Assembly (NCBI RefSeq): GCF_001642935.1
Contig: NZ_CP016761.1
Coordinates: forward strand, 372,001 to 436,000
Length of the DNA: 64,000 nt
Source of the DNA: Fictibacillus arsenicus
GTDB lineage: Bacteria > Bacillota > Bacilli > Bacillales > Fictibacillaceae
Direction: 5' to 3'
The notes below the pieces were generated by a model. It searched no databases. It was given only the letters and a program-made list of their open reading frames with translations, and was not told the DNA's origin. The position numbers were made by a program, and so were the translations under genes. Positions within the stretch are counted from its first letter, which is position 1. Each line of letters starts with the position of its first letter. Shown piece after piece: positions 34,489-42,641 of the stretch.

Positions 34489-35313
34489 GTGCGAATTCCA
34501 AGCATCATTATGCAAGGTTTGATCGCAGGTGCCATCCTTTTTATTCCTGGTGAAGTATTTGCCGAGAAAAACAATGAAGATAAACAAAATTCAGCAGCTG
34601 AACAAAAAACTCAATCGGATCTTAAACAGGATAATGCAAAAGCTGATATTCCTGACCGAGAATCTCTTAAAGAGAATGTATCAAAACCTGAAGTTTCTGA
34701 AGCTAGGACGAAGAAAATGAAAGGGGATACATCTAGCTCTAAAGGTTCGGAGAAAAGGTATGAAGCCAGAGAGAAGAATGCTGCTGCTGAAAAAAATAGG
34801 TCTTCTCAGCAAACAAAATACTCGAATGGACTAAAAAAATCAGTTCCTCAAGGACAACTCAAAAAGAATGTTCCAATAAATCAGCCTGTGAAGAAAAGGG
34901 CTGAAACATCAAAGTACATACATACAGAAACGCCTATAAACCAATCAGTACTGCCTGAAGTAACGGCAGAGGATGAACAAAGGAAGAAGCTCTTTTTATC
35001 AAAAAAGAAGATCAAAGAACAGCGGGAAAAAGCTGCATCAAAACTTCCTATCGAGCTTCCTTCTAAAGAACTTCCCATACAGCCGGATACAAAGGCAATA
35101 CCATTAACTGCTGGACAAAGCTCTTCTCATTCATCATCCTCTAAGGACGCTGGAAATGGAGGAGCGCCTTTAGCCAATGTTAAGGCTAATTTGGTCCTGC
35201 CGTTAATCTTTGCTGATAGTGAAAAAGTTTCTGTGTATTTTAGCAGAATGGACCTCTTGAGAAGTCAATGGGTGAACGCACCGCCATCAATGCCACCGGA
35301 AACTGCTCTTTAA
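34489..35313 (+). CDS. secreted lysine/glutamate-rich protein
   Basis: 274 residues starting with GTG after gggaggtga. Signal peptide MRIPSIIMQGLIAGAILFIP ends near AEK (residue 26). The middle (30-200) is low-complexity Lys/Glu/Gln/Ser. The C-terminal 50 residues (LVLPLIFADSEKVSVYFSRM, then WVNAPPSMPPETAL) look structured and may be a conserved end. Family not recognised. It lies just upstream of another secreted low-complexity protein in the same orientation. Confidence 0.72.
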   Translation: MRIPSIIMQGLIAGAILFIPGEVFAEKNNEDKQNSAAEQKTQSDLKQDNAKADIPDRESLKENVSKPEVSEARTKKMKGDTSSSKGSEKRYEAREKNAAAEKNRSSQQTKYSNGLKKSVPQGQLKKNVPINQPVKKRAETSKYIHTETPINQSVLPEVTAEDEQRKKLFLSKKKIKEQREKAASKLPIELPSKELPIQPDTKAIPLTAGQSSSHSSSSKDAGNGGAPLANVKANLVLPLIFADSEKVSVYFSRMDLLRSQWVNAPPSMPPETAL

Positions 35314-35376
35314 TTTTTCATGGAGATATTGTGATGTTATTAAATCAACCATTTGAAAATTAAGGAGCGAATTATA

Positions 35377-36783
35377 ATGAAAAAAGTCAACCGTACATTT
35401 GTAAAATCTTTAGTATTTGCTGGAACATTAACTCTTGCGGCAGTTGTAGGAACAGGTGCTGCTGAAGCGGCTGGTAATAAAACAGAGCATGCGATAAAGG
35501 CTCAAAGCTCAAAAGCATCTCAAGGACAAGTACAAGCTAAGGATGAGAAGTATGCAAAACCATCTAAAGTTACTGTGAAAGTTCAGAAACCAGTTAAAGC
35601 TGAAAAGCCGGTTAAGGCTGAAAAAGCAGCAAAACCTGCAAAAGCTGAAAAGCCTGTTAAAGATAAGAGTCACTCTCAAGGTGCAGAGCATGCAAGTGAA
35701 AATGCAAAGAAGCATGCTGCTCTTAACTCAGCTATTCATGCTGCTCCCACTGAAAAAGAAGAGCCAGTAGTAACTGAGCCTGTAACAGAGGAACCAACTG
35801 AGGTTACAGTTCCAGTTGAGGAAGAAGAAACTGAAGTAATCGAAATTGAAATTCCTGAAGCAGACAGTGATGAAGGTAAAACTGATGAAACTGTAACTGA
35901 AGAAGAGGATGCAACTCGCAACGATGAAGATACTGATGTGGATTCTGATGAAGAAGCTGTGAAAGAAGACGATGATGACTCTGAAACAGACGAAGTTCAA
36001 GAGGAAAATGAAGACAATCCAGTTAAAGAAGAAGAGGGGACAGATGTTATCGCTGACGAAGATGCAGTGAAAGAAGATGATTCTGACGAAGAAGAATCTG
36101 AAGATACTGAAGAAGTAAAAGAAAACAAATCTCTTCAAAACAAAATCAATTCTAATGCATATGAGCGTTCAAGTGAAAACGCGAAGCTGCATGCTGCACC
36201 AAACGCTGCTGTTCACGCTGCAGAAGCAGAAGAAGTACCAGCTGAAGAAGAAGTGACTGAGGAAGCACCAGCAACTGAGGAAACTACTACTGAAGAAGAA
36301 GTGACTGAGGAAGCTCCGGCAACTGAAGAAACTGCGACTGAAGATGAAGCAACTGACGAAGCTCCAGCAGCTGAAGAAACAACTGAAGAAGTTGAAGAAG
36401 AAGCAAAAGAAAACAAATCTCTTCAAAACAAAATCAACTCTAATGCGTATGAGCGTTCAAGTAAAAACGCGAAGCTGCATGCTGCACCAAACGCTGCTGT
36501 GCACGCTGTAGAAACAGAAGAAGCTCCAGCTGAAGAAGAAGTAACTGAAGAAGCACCGGCAACTGAAGAAACAACGACTGAAGAAGAAACATCTGAAGAA
36601 GTTACTGCTCTTTTAAACAAGATCCGTTCTTTAGCAGCTGAGCATGCTAGTGAAAATGCGAAACTTTATGCGGCAATCAATGCAGCTATTTTAGCAGTTG
36701 AAGATGTATTAGAAGAAAATGCTTCTGAAGTTGTTGAAGTACCAGCAACTGAAGAAGAGACAGCTGTAATTGAAGTAAAATAA
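35377..36783 (+). CDS. secreted acidic repeat protein
   Basis: 468 residues from the ATG with taaggagcg. Signal peptide MKKVNRTFVKSLVFAGTLTL then AAVVGTGAAEAA. After a Lys/Pro-rich part (KPVKAEKPVKAEK, about 50-100) come long Glu/Thr/Val stretches. Four copies of a motif S-x-NAK-x-HAA-x-NAA-x-HA (near residues 107, 267, 367, 425), two preceded by the same block NKINSNAYERSS, are spread between them. Likely surface or matrix protein; function unknown. Its extreme composition produces long false frames on the other strand. Confidence 0.8.
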   Translation: MKKVNRTFVKSLVFAGTLTLAAVVGTGAAEAAGNKTEHAIKAQSSKASQGQVQAKDEKYAKPSKVTVKVQKPVKAEKPVKAEKAAKPAKAEKPVKDKSHSQGAEHASENAKKHAALNSAIHAAPTEKEEPVVTEPVTEEPTEVTVPVEEEETEVIEIEIPEADSDEGKTDETVTEEEDATRNDEDTDVDSDEEAVKEDDDDSETDEVQEENEDNPVKEEEGTDVIADEDAVKEDDSDEEESEDTEEVKENKSLQNKINSNAYERSSENAKLHAAPNAAVHAAEAEEVPAEEEVTEEAPATEETTTEEEVTEEAPATEETATEDEATDEAPAAEETTEEVEEEAKENKSLQNKINSNAYERSSKNAKLHAAPNAAVHAVETEEAPAEEEVTEEAPATEETTTEEETSEEVTALLNKIRSLAAEHASENAKLYAAINAAILAVEDVLEENASEVVEVPATEEETAVIEVK

Positions 36784-36792
36784 TTGTTTTTG

Positions 36793-36823
36793 AAAGTCAG
36801 GGGTAGTGTCCCCTGGCTTTTTT
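36793..36823 (+). terminator. terminator of the acidic repeat protein gene
   Basis: AAAGTCAGGGG pairs with CCCCTGGCTTT, then a T-run. Confidence 0.88.
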
Positions 36824-37084
36824 ATTTTTGTTCTTGTAGAAGTGTCAATATAATAACCTATTTGGTGAAAATAATGCTTAGATTTTTCAATATAACACCA
36901 AAGATGGTGAAATTATTGGTGCGTTTGGTGAAATTAATTCTAGTTGGCTCCTTCTGAACTTCAAAGTGCCAACAAAACCGGTGATTAAGTAATTGGCGTC
37001 AGTCAAGCTGCCTAATTTTGTACGATTTATAAGTATGTCCACTCTAAATTTGATGTTTTTTTGCTAGTTTTCCTTCTATATCCG

Positions 37085-37216
37085 CTAGACAGCTACACCT
37101 GCATCTTTAACAATGTATCCAACAATCTCAGCACTTATGGAGACAAGCTCTTTCCCTGCCGCATAAGTTAAATAATAACTATATATTCCAACGTTTTCTT
37201 TTAAAGGAACAGGGAA
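37085..37216 (-). pseudogene. possible gene remnant (C-terminal fragment)
   Basis: A 43-codon open stretch bounded by stops translates on the minus strand to FPVPLKENVGIYSYYLTYAA followed by GKELVSISAEIVGYIVKDAG and VAV. It reads like the end of a real protein but has no start or ribosome site. I do not recognise the family. The surrounding 36824-37248 region holds no other gene that I can see. Confidence 0.3.
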
Positions 37217-37248
37217 CTATATTCTTGAGAACAAAGGAGGTGGGTTAG

Positions 37249-37716
37249 TTGTTAAATACGGGCGATCGAGCACCAGATTTTACGTTGCCATCCACGCTTC
37301 AAAAAGATATTTCTTTGGCGGATTTTAGAGGCAATAAAAATGTACTTGTAGCGTTCTATCCGCTAGACTTTACACCTGGCTGAATAAAGGAAATCACCTC
37401 TTGGAAAGAGGATTATCAGCGTTTTAAAGATGCTAATACAGAAGTGCTTGCGATAAGTGTGGATCATATTTATTCCCATAATGTTTTCTCTGCTAGCCTT
37501 GGGACGCTTCCTTATCCGCTTTTAGCCGATTGGCATAAAAAAGTGACAAAAGCTTTTGGCGTATTAAACGAAAAGAATGGTACTGCAATTCGTTCTTGTT
37601 TCGTAATTGACCAAGATGGGATTATTCGATACTGCAACCATAAGTTTGATGCTAACGAAAGACTTCAATATGAGGAAGTATTTAAAGCTTGTGAAAACTG
37701 TGGAAAGGAAGAATAG
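37249..37716 (+). CDS. peroxiredoxin with in-frame TGA at the peroxidatic site (candidate selenoprotein)
   Basis: Reads as a 155-residue Bcp/AhpE-like peroxiredoxin if TGA codon 45 (37381-37383) is translated. The start is TTG with aaaggagg 8 bases before it: [20 protein letters not shown], then [13 protein letters not shown]-[TGA][11 protein letters not shown], [36 protein letters not shown], and an end with ACENCGKEE. The family has Cys exactly at the TGA position (FTPxCT). A hairpin CCTCTT-GGA-AAGAGG begins 14 bases after the TGA, as expected for a bacterial SECIS. Coding is intact after the TGA. Alternative: a recent nonsense mutation of the catalytic cysteine. Confidence 0.75.
37393..37414 (+). 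promoter_or_regulatory. SECIS-like hairpin after the TGA
   Basis: CCTCTT pairs with AAGAGG around a GGA loop, with AAT/ATT pairs outside a two-base bulge (37392-37413). The loop G lies 20 bases beyond the TGA. That fits the known bacterial rule of a G at the start of a small apical loop about 16-37 bases downstream. Confidence 0.6.
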
Positions 37717-37718
37717 CA

Positions 37719-37892
37719 ATGGACAAGAAACATAAATACAACAATCAACATGAAGATCCGACAGCACATGCTGAAAAGGAAATTAATGAATTTTTTTATG
37801 ATGAAAATCGGGAAGATGATGGTCATCCTACTGACTATATGAACAATGATATGCCAGCGGTAAATATTGCGAAACCTGATGATGAAAAATAA
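37719..37892 (+). CDS. small acidic hypothetical protein
   Basis: 57 residues (MDKKHKYNNQHEDPTAHAEK, EINEFFYDENREDDGHPTDY, MNNDMPAVNIAKPDDEK). It begins 2 bases after the peroxiredoxin stop with ggaaaggaag before it, so it is co-transcribed. Not recognised. A terminator follows. Confidence 0.7.
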   Translation: MDKKHKYNNQHEDPTAHAEKEINEFFYDENREDDGHPTDYMNNDMPAVNIAKPDDEK

Positions 37893-37920
37893 AAGCTGCA
37901 TTTAGCGGCTTTATTTTTTT
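37890..37920 (+). terminator. terminator of the peroxiredoxin unit
   Basis: AAAGCTGC pairs with GCGGCTTT around ATTTA (one mismatch), then A and a T-run. Confidence 0.75.
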
Positions 37921-38025
37921 GAGGAAGCTTGTACAAAACACCATGAATACGGCGCCATCTTTAAGATGATGTGTTACTATAGAAGAGAAAATATGCTGAT
38001 ATAGGAATAGGAAGGAACCGGCTTA

Positions 38026-39084
38026 ATGAATATATTTCTTACCGGAGCTACCGGTTTTTTAGGTGGACGCTTAATTCAAAATTTAGCGCGTGAAGGACAT
38101 ACGTTATTTGTACTGGCGCGTAATATAAAAAAAGCGGAACAGCTTCTTTTAAAGACAGCTGATCTTAAAGGCGATATTCATATTATTCAAGGAGATATTA
38201 CAGTTCCTGATCTGGGTATGAACAAGGAGACTCAACAGGAGCTTGCCAATAAAATTGATGTTTTTTATCATATGGCCGCCCTTGTAAAGTTTGATCTTGA
38301 TCTTAAAGAAGAACTTTTTCAAATAAATTTTTCAGGGACCAAATATGCTTTAGAGGCAGCAGAAAAAATGGGTGTATCGCATTTTTACTATGTCAGTACG
38401 GCTTATACTTTAGGAAAAGACGAATCTGCAAAAGAAGAGCTTCATTCGTTAGACCGTTCGTTTAATAATCCTTATGAGGAAAGCAAGTGTAAAGCTGAAC
38501 ACCTCTGTATGGATTATAAAAAACTCTTCAACGTTACCATTTTAAGACCTGCCATCATTATCGGCGATTCCAAAACAGGGGAAGCTGATTCGAAGTTTAC
38601 TCTTTATGGTTTATTGAGAAGTCTAGAAGTTTTCAAAAAGAGATTTCAGCGTAAAGGACTGGGTGAACGCGTTTTTCATTTATTGTGTGAAGAAGGCAGC
38701 ACTCAGAATCTCGTTCCTGTAGATTATGTGGCGGATGTATTATCAGATGTGCTGCAAAAAGGCAGAGAAAATAACATTTATCATATTACAAACAGCAATC
38801 CGCCGTTAAGTGCTGATGTATTTCAAATCATGAGAGACAAGGCTGGACTCGATCTTTTCAAACTTGCTCCTTATGATTATGAGCCGAATCTTAATGAGGA
38901 AGAACTGCTGTTGAACAATGTAGTTGATGTATATAAGAACTATTTGAATCGAAACATTGCGTTTGATGACTCAAACACGCAAGAGCTGCTTAAAACATTA
39001 GATAAAAAACCACTCCAAATGGATGAAGAGATGATTAAAAGAATTATTAAAGGCTATCGAGATAATTCTTCAATTACAAAATAA
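38026..39084 (+). CDS. NAD(P)-dependent epimerase/dehydratase-like (extended SDR)
   Basis: 352 residues with an N-terminal nucleotide-binding motif (FLTGATGFLGGRLI) and the extended SDR active-site pattern: YVSTAYTLG followed by NPYEESKCKAE (Y-x3-K). It resembles the NAD-binding_4/thioester-reductase-like group. Substrate unknown. Transcribed alone; ribosome site ggaaggaacc. Confidence 0.82.
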   Translation: MNIFLTGATGFLGGRLIQNLAREGHTLFVLARNIKKAEQLLLKTADLKGDIHIIQGDITVPDLGMNKETQQELANKIDVFYHMAALVKFDLDLKEELFQINFSGTKYALEAAEKMGVSHFYYVSTAYTLGKDESAKEELHSLDRSFNNPYEESKCKAEHLCMDYKKLFNVTILRPAIIIGDSKTGEADSKFTLYGLLRSLEVFKKRFQRKGLGERVFHLLCEEGSTQNLVPVDYVADVLSDVLQKGRENNIYHITNSNPPLSADVFQIMRDKAGLDLFKLAPYDYEPNLNEEELLLNNVVDVYKNYLNRNIAFDDSNTQELLKTLDKKPLQMDEEMIKRIIKGYRDNSSITK

Positions 39085-39167
39085 TCTGAATGCATCTATT
39101 TACAAAATATGCATATACTGGTATAGTGGAGAAGTAAATTATTCTAACAAAACCCAAGGAGGGATGT

Positions 39168-39251
39168 ATGATGAGACAACTTAAAGGATTGACTTCAGAG
39201 AGTGTATTGTTTCTTGTACAGCCTATTGGGACAATGAAGAATAGCAGATAA
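39168..39251 (+). CDS. 27-residue small ORF with strong ribosome site
   Basis: Reads MMRQLKGLTSESVLFLVQPI followed by GTMKNSR. Perfect site aaggaggg 5 bases upstream. A terminator lies at 39293, so it forms its own short transcript; CATATACTGG upstream could be part of a promoter. Not recognised; could be a small peptide gene or the translated part of a small RNA. Confidence 0.5.
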   Translation: MMRQLKGLTSESVLFLVQPIGTMKNSR

Positions 39252-39292
39252 CGTTTTATGATTTGTAATTTCTGCGATTAAATTTGTCATTT

Positions 39293-39327
39293 TAACCATG
39301 GGCTGTGCAATCAGTTCATGGTTTTTT
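39293..39327 (+). terminator. terminator of the 27-aa ORF
   Basis: AACCATG pairs with CATGGTT over a 16-base loop, followed by six T. Confidence 0.75.
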
Positions 39328-39365
39328 ATATGAAAAAGAGGCTATTTGTGCACCTCTCTTTCTTT

Positions 39366-39393
39366 AAAGAACCGTATTCTGCGGTTCTTTTTT
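39366..39393 (+). terminator. second terminator before rsgA
   Basis: AAAGAACCG pairs with CGGTTCTTT, then a T-run. It isolates rsgA from the small ORF. Confidence 0.75.
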
Positions 39394-39436
39394 ATTACAA
39401 AAAAAATTAGACAACATTTATTCGGAGGGTATTACA

Positions 39437-40498
39437 TTGAATTTAAAATCACTAGGTTGGAATCAAACATTTGAAGAAGCTTTTAAGGCATATGAAAATC
39501 AGTTACTTGTTCCGGGCAGGATCAGCGTTGAGCATAAAGGTCTTTATGACGTTCTTACAGAACACGGTGAACTGCTTGGCGAAATTACAGGGAAAATCAG
39601 ATTCAACGCTACTGGAAGACACGATTATCCTGCCGTAGGTGATTGGGTTGCTGTTTCAGCTGTTCCTCAAGAAGGAAAAGCTTATATTCATGGGATCTTG
39701 CCTCGAAAGAGCAAGTTTTCAAGGAAAGCAGCAGGTCTGACGACAGAAGAACAAATTGTAGCGACTAACGTAGACACTGTATTTTTAGTGAATGCTACAA
39801 ATCAGGATTTTAATCTGCGCAGATTGGAGCGCTACTTATTGATGGCATGGGAGAGCGGGGCTACACCAGTTATCGTTCTAAGTAAAGCTGATCTTTGCGA
39901 TGATGTACAAAAGTATATGGATGAGGTTGAGACAATAGCATTTGGAGTACCCACTTTCGCAGTCAGTGCGGAAAGCGGTATAGGCCTTGATGCACTATCT
40001 TCTTTTATAAAAGAAGGAGAAACCGTTGCGCTATTGGGATCCTCTGGGGTTGGAAAGTCAACACTAGCCAATAAGCTTTTTGGCCAGGAAGTATTAAAGA
40101 CGAACGATATTCGTGAAGAAGATGGAAAAGGAAAGCATACGACGACTCACCGAGAGCTGCTCGTACTTGAAAACGGAGGAATACTGATTGACACACCAGG
40201 AATGCGCGAGCTGCAGCTTTGGGAAGGTGACAACAGTTTAAGGCAGAGCTTCCAGGATATTGAGGCATTTGCGGAGCAATGCCGGTTCCGTGACTGTACA
40301 CATAATAATGAACCGGGATGCGGCGTCCAGACGGCTATTGAAACCGGTGAATTGGATGAAGAACGTTATAACAGCTTCCTAAAGCTTCAGCGTGAACTCG
40401 CTTATTTTGCCAGAAAAGAGGATCAAAAACTGGCTCTTGCAGAAAGAGCACGCTGGAAAAAGATTGCGGGTGACCGTACAAGAGTTCATAGGAAATAA
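39437..40498 (+). CDS. rsgA: ribosome small subunit-dependent GTPase A (RsgA paralogue)
   Basis: 353 residues; N-terminal OB fold, circularly permuted GTPase (VLSKADL, then GSSGVGKST, then DTPGMRELQ) and a C-terminal zinc knuckle (CRFRDCTHNNEPGC). RsgA releases late 30S assembly factors. It is longer than the house-keeping YloQ-type RsgA (about 295 residues) and not in the prkC-rpe neighbourhood, so it is probably the second, longer paralogue found in many bacilli. Ribosome site cggaggg; monocistronic. Confidence 0.88.
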   Translation: MNLKSLGWNQTFEEAFKAYENQLLVPGRISVEHKGLYDVLTEHGELLGEITGKIRFNATGRHDYPAVGDWVAVSAVPQEGKAYIHGILPRKSKFSRKAAGLTTEEQIVATNVDTVFLVNATNQDFNLRRLERYLLMAWESGATPVIVLSKADLCDDVQKYMDEVETIAFGVPTFAVSAESGIGLDALSSFIKEGETVALLGSSGVGKSTLANKLFGQEVLKTNDIREEDGKGKHTTTHRELLVLENGGILIDTPGMRELQLWEGDNSLRQSFQDIEAFAEQCRFRDCTHNNEPGCGVQTAIETGELDEERYNSFLKLQRELAYFARKEDQKLALAERARWKKIAGDRTRVHRK

Positions 40499-40510
40499 GA
40501 TATGAAAATC

Positions 40511-40546
40511 ATCCCCAAAAGGAAACGCCCTTTTGGGGATTTTTTA
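40511..40546 (+). terminator. terminator of rsgA
   Basis: ATCCCCAAAAGG pairs with CCTTTTGGGGAT and is followed by a T-run. Confidence 0.92.
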
Positions 40547-40552
40547 TTTTTG

Positions 40553-40612
40553 TGAGCGATTTCTGAAGTTTACGAGCGGTTCCAGGGATTTACGAGCGAT
40601 GCTTAAAATACT
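40553..40612. repeat. 20-bp repeat remnant after rsgA terminator
   Basis: Three degenerate units with 20-base period: GAGCGATTTCTGAAGTTTAC, GAGCGGTTCCAGGGATTTAC, GAGCGATGCTTAAA. The GAGCG...GGGATTTA layout mirrors the tandem repeat at 2472-2644 (GCTCG...GGGATTTA), also right after a terminator. Confidence 0.6.
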
Positions 40613-40725
40613 CTAGCTATCACTAAAGATAAAACTGCTTTGTTTCTTGTTCTATACAATTTTCTATATAAAAAGGTTTTTTATAGGGAATCATCAAATT
40701 AAGAAGTGTAGAGGAGGGATAGGAA

Positions 40726-41133
40726 GTGGCTCAAACGTTTACGATTCAAACACACCAGCGAGACGAAATGTATGAGATTACGAGTTCACTGCAAGCTTAT
40801 CTGGAGGAGCAGCGTGTAAAAGACGGAGTGATGTATGTGTACTGTCCGCATACCACAGCAGGCATTACGATTAATGAAAACGCAGATCCTGATGTTGTAA
40901 AAGACATGCTGATGAGGCTTGATGAAGTGTACCCATGGGAACACCCCAAATATCGGCATGCTGAGGGCAATTCAGCTTCTCATTTAAAAGCCAGCACGGT
41001 TGGTTCCTCACAAGTCATACTGATCCAGAATGGCGAATTGCTGCTTGGAACATGGCAAGGCATTTATTTTTGTGAATTCGATGGACCAAGGACAAGAAAG
41101 TATCACGTTAAAATACTGTCTAATCATAATTAA
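40726..41133 (+). CDS. yjbQ: YjbQ family protein (UPF0047)
   Basis: 135 residues with the YjbQ core: [34 protein letters not shown], and [15 protein letters not shown]. The conserved His residues suggest metal binding. Members have been proposed as secondary thiamine-phosphate synthases, but physiological role is unsure. Strong ribosome site gaggaggg. Monocistronic. Confidence 0.9.
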   Translation: MAQTFTIQTHQRDEMYEITSSLQAYLEEQRVKDGVMYVYCPHTTAGITINENADPDVVKDMLMRLDEVYPWEHPKYRHAEGNSASHLKASTVGSSQVILIQNGELLLGTWQGIYFCEFDGPRTRKYHVKILSNHN

Positions 41134-41141
41134 TTTGATGC

Positions 41142-41172
41142 AATCCGCTGAGTACATTTCAGCGGATTTTTT
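41142..41172 (+). terminator. terminator of yjbQ
   Basis: AATCCGCTGA pairs with TCAGCGGATT, then seven T. Confidence 0.9.
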
Positions 41173-41356
41173 TATTTTCCTACTAAAGTTCTAGTTGCGG
41201 AATGTAAGGGATTTTGTTGAACATTAGGGAAAACTTTTAAATTTAAAATAAAATATCTATTTTTTCAAAATTTTAGTTGTCTACTGCCGCGGATTCATGT
41301 ACTATTTTTTTAAATAGTTGCAATTATCAAAATATTCTTACGAGGGGGATTTTTAG

Positions 41357-42550
41357 GTGGGGATTAAAAAAGGGTTAAAAGTATTAGTAGCTTCTGCATT
41401 GTCTTTAGGACTTTTAGCAGGCTGTAATGCTTCAGGAGGATCAGGAGGCAGTGGTGGAGGAAGCGGAAAGGTTATTAAAATTGCAACACAGACTCCATTA
41501 TCAGGAGGAAGTGCAACACTTGGAGAATCTATTAAACTTGGTGCGCAGCTTGCTCTTGAAGAAAACAAGAAGAAGTTTGAAGACTTAGGGTACAAGCTTC
41601 AGCTTCAGCCATATGATGATCAAGCTGACCCTAAAAAAGGTGTAGCTAACGCCCAGCTTATCGGTTCTGATAAATCCATCCTTGGGGTAGTCGGCCACTT
41701 GAACTCAGGTGTTTCTATCCCGTCATCTGAAGTCTATGAAAAGTACAACGTTCCGATGGTTTCTCCAGCTAATACAGCTACGGAAGTAACAGACCGCGGA
41801 CTTAAGACAGTAAACCGTATCGTTGCACGTGACGATTTCCAAGGTCCTGCAGGTGCAGACTTTGCGATTAATAAATTAGGAGCTAAAAAGATTTTTGTTA
41901 TCCAAGATAAAACAGCCTACGGAACAGGTTTAGCTGATGCGTTCAAAAAGGCAGCTGAAGACGCAGGGGCTGAAATTCTTGGATATGAAGGAATTACTGT
42001 TGGAGAGAAAGATTTCAATGGTGTTCTTACACAAGTACTGTCAAAGAAACCTGACTTAGTATTCTTTGGCGGACTTTATACAGAAGGCGGCCAGCTAATT
42101 CGTCAAGCGCGTGACAAAGGGATCAAAATCCCATTCATGGGCGGAGATGGAATGGACTCTTCTACTCTTGTTGAGATCGCAGGCGATGCTGTAGAAAACG
42201 TATACTACACATCTGTTGCCGCTGATGCGAGTAAAACAGATGAAGGCAAAGATTTCTCTTCAAAATACAAAGAGAAATTTAACAAGAACGTAGAATCTTA
42301 TTCTGCTTATGGCTATGATTCTATGAGCGTTTTACTAAAAGGACTTGAAGCTGCAATTGAAGGCAATGATGGAGATCTTCCATCCCGTGAGAAAGTGGCA
42401 GAAGAAATCCGTAAAATTCAAGAGTTTCAAGGTGTAGTAACAAAAGTCGGATTCGATGACAAAGGTGATAACAAGTTCGCTAAAGTATATATTTATAAAT
42501 TCAGTGAAGCTAAATATCCTGGAGTACAAGAAGGCGAAATCAGTAAGTAA
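41357..42550 (+). CDS. livJ: branched-chain amino acid ABC transporter, substrate-binding lipoprotein
   Basis: 397 residues beginning with GTG after gagggggat. Lipoprotein signal with LLAGC (Cys23), a Gly/Ser linker (SGGSGGSGGGSG), then a Leu/Ile/Val-binding fold (KIATQTPLSGGSATLGESIKLGAQLAL). It captures branched-chain amino acids outside the membrane for LivHMGF. The 200-base upstream region is AT-rich; a weak CodY-like TTTTTTCAAAATT is present but not convincing. First gene of the liv operon. Confidence 0.93.
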   Translation: MGIKKGLKVLVASALSLGLLAGCNASGGSGGSGGGSGKVIKIATQTPLSGGSATLGESIKLGAQLALEENKKKFEDLGYKLQLQPYDDQADPKKGVANAQLIGSDKSILGVVGHLNSGVSIPSSEVYEKYNVPMVSPANTATEVTDRGLKTVNRIVARDDFQGPAGADFAINKLGAKKIFVIQDKTAYGTGLADAFKKAAEDAGAEILGYEGITVGEKDFNGVLTQVLSKKPDLVFFGGLYTEGGQLIRQARDKGIKIPFMGGDGMDSSTLVEIAGDAVENVYYTSVAADASKTDEGKDFSSKYKEKFNKNVESYSAYGYDSMSVLLKGLEAAIEGNDGDLPSREKVAEEIRKIQEFQGVVTKVGFDDKGDNKFAKVYIYKFSEAKYPGVQEGEISK

Positions 42551-42564
42551 ACCAACGTTTACAT

Positions 42565-42606
42565 GAGAGGGAATGACCCTAAAGGCCATATCCCTCTTCT
42601 TTTTTA
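42565..42606 (+). terminator. intra-operon stem-loop after livJ
   Basis: GAGGGAATG pairs with CATATCCCTC through an inner mismatch and is followed by a T-rich run. Probably a partial terminator giving more binding protein than permease, as is common in ABC operons. Confidence 0.65.
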
Positions 42607-42641
42607 CATAAACTCCCTAGTTGTGAAAGAGAGGAATATTT

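Noticed and set aside
35728-36620. Several long minus-strand ORFs (Ser/Val- and Phe-rich)
   Set aside because: They are shadows of the Glu/Thr-rich repeat gene on the plus strand and have no start signals.
41200-41340. CodY box before livJ
   Set aside because: TTTTTTCAAAATTTTAG is only a partial match with the wrong spacing; not strong enough to list.
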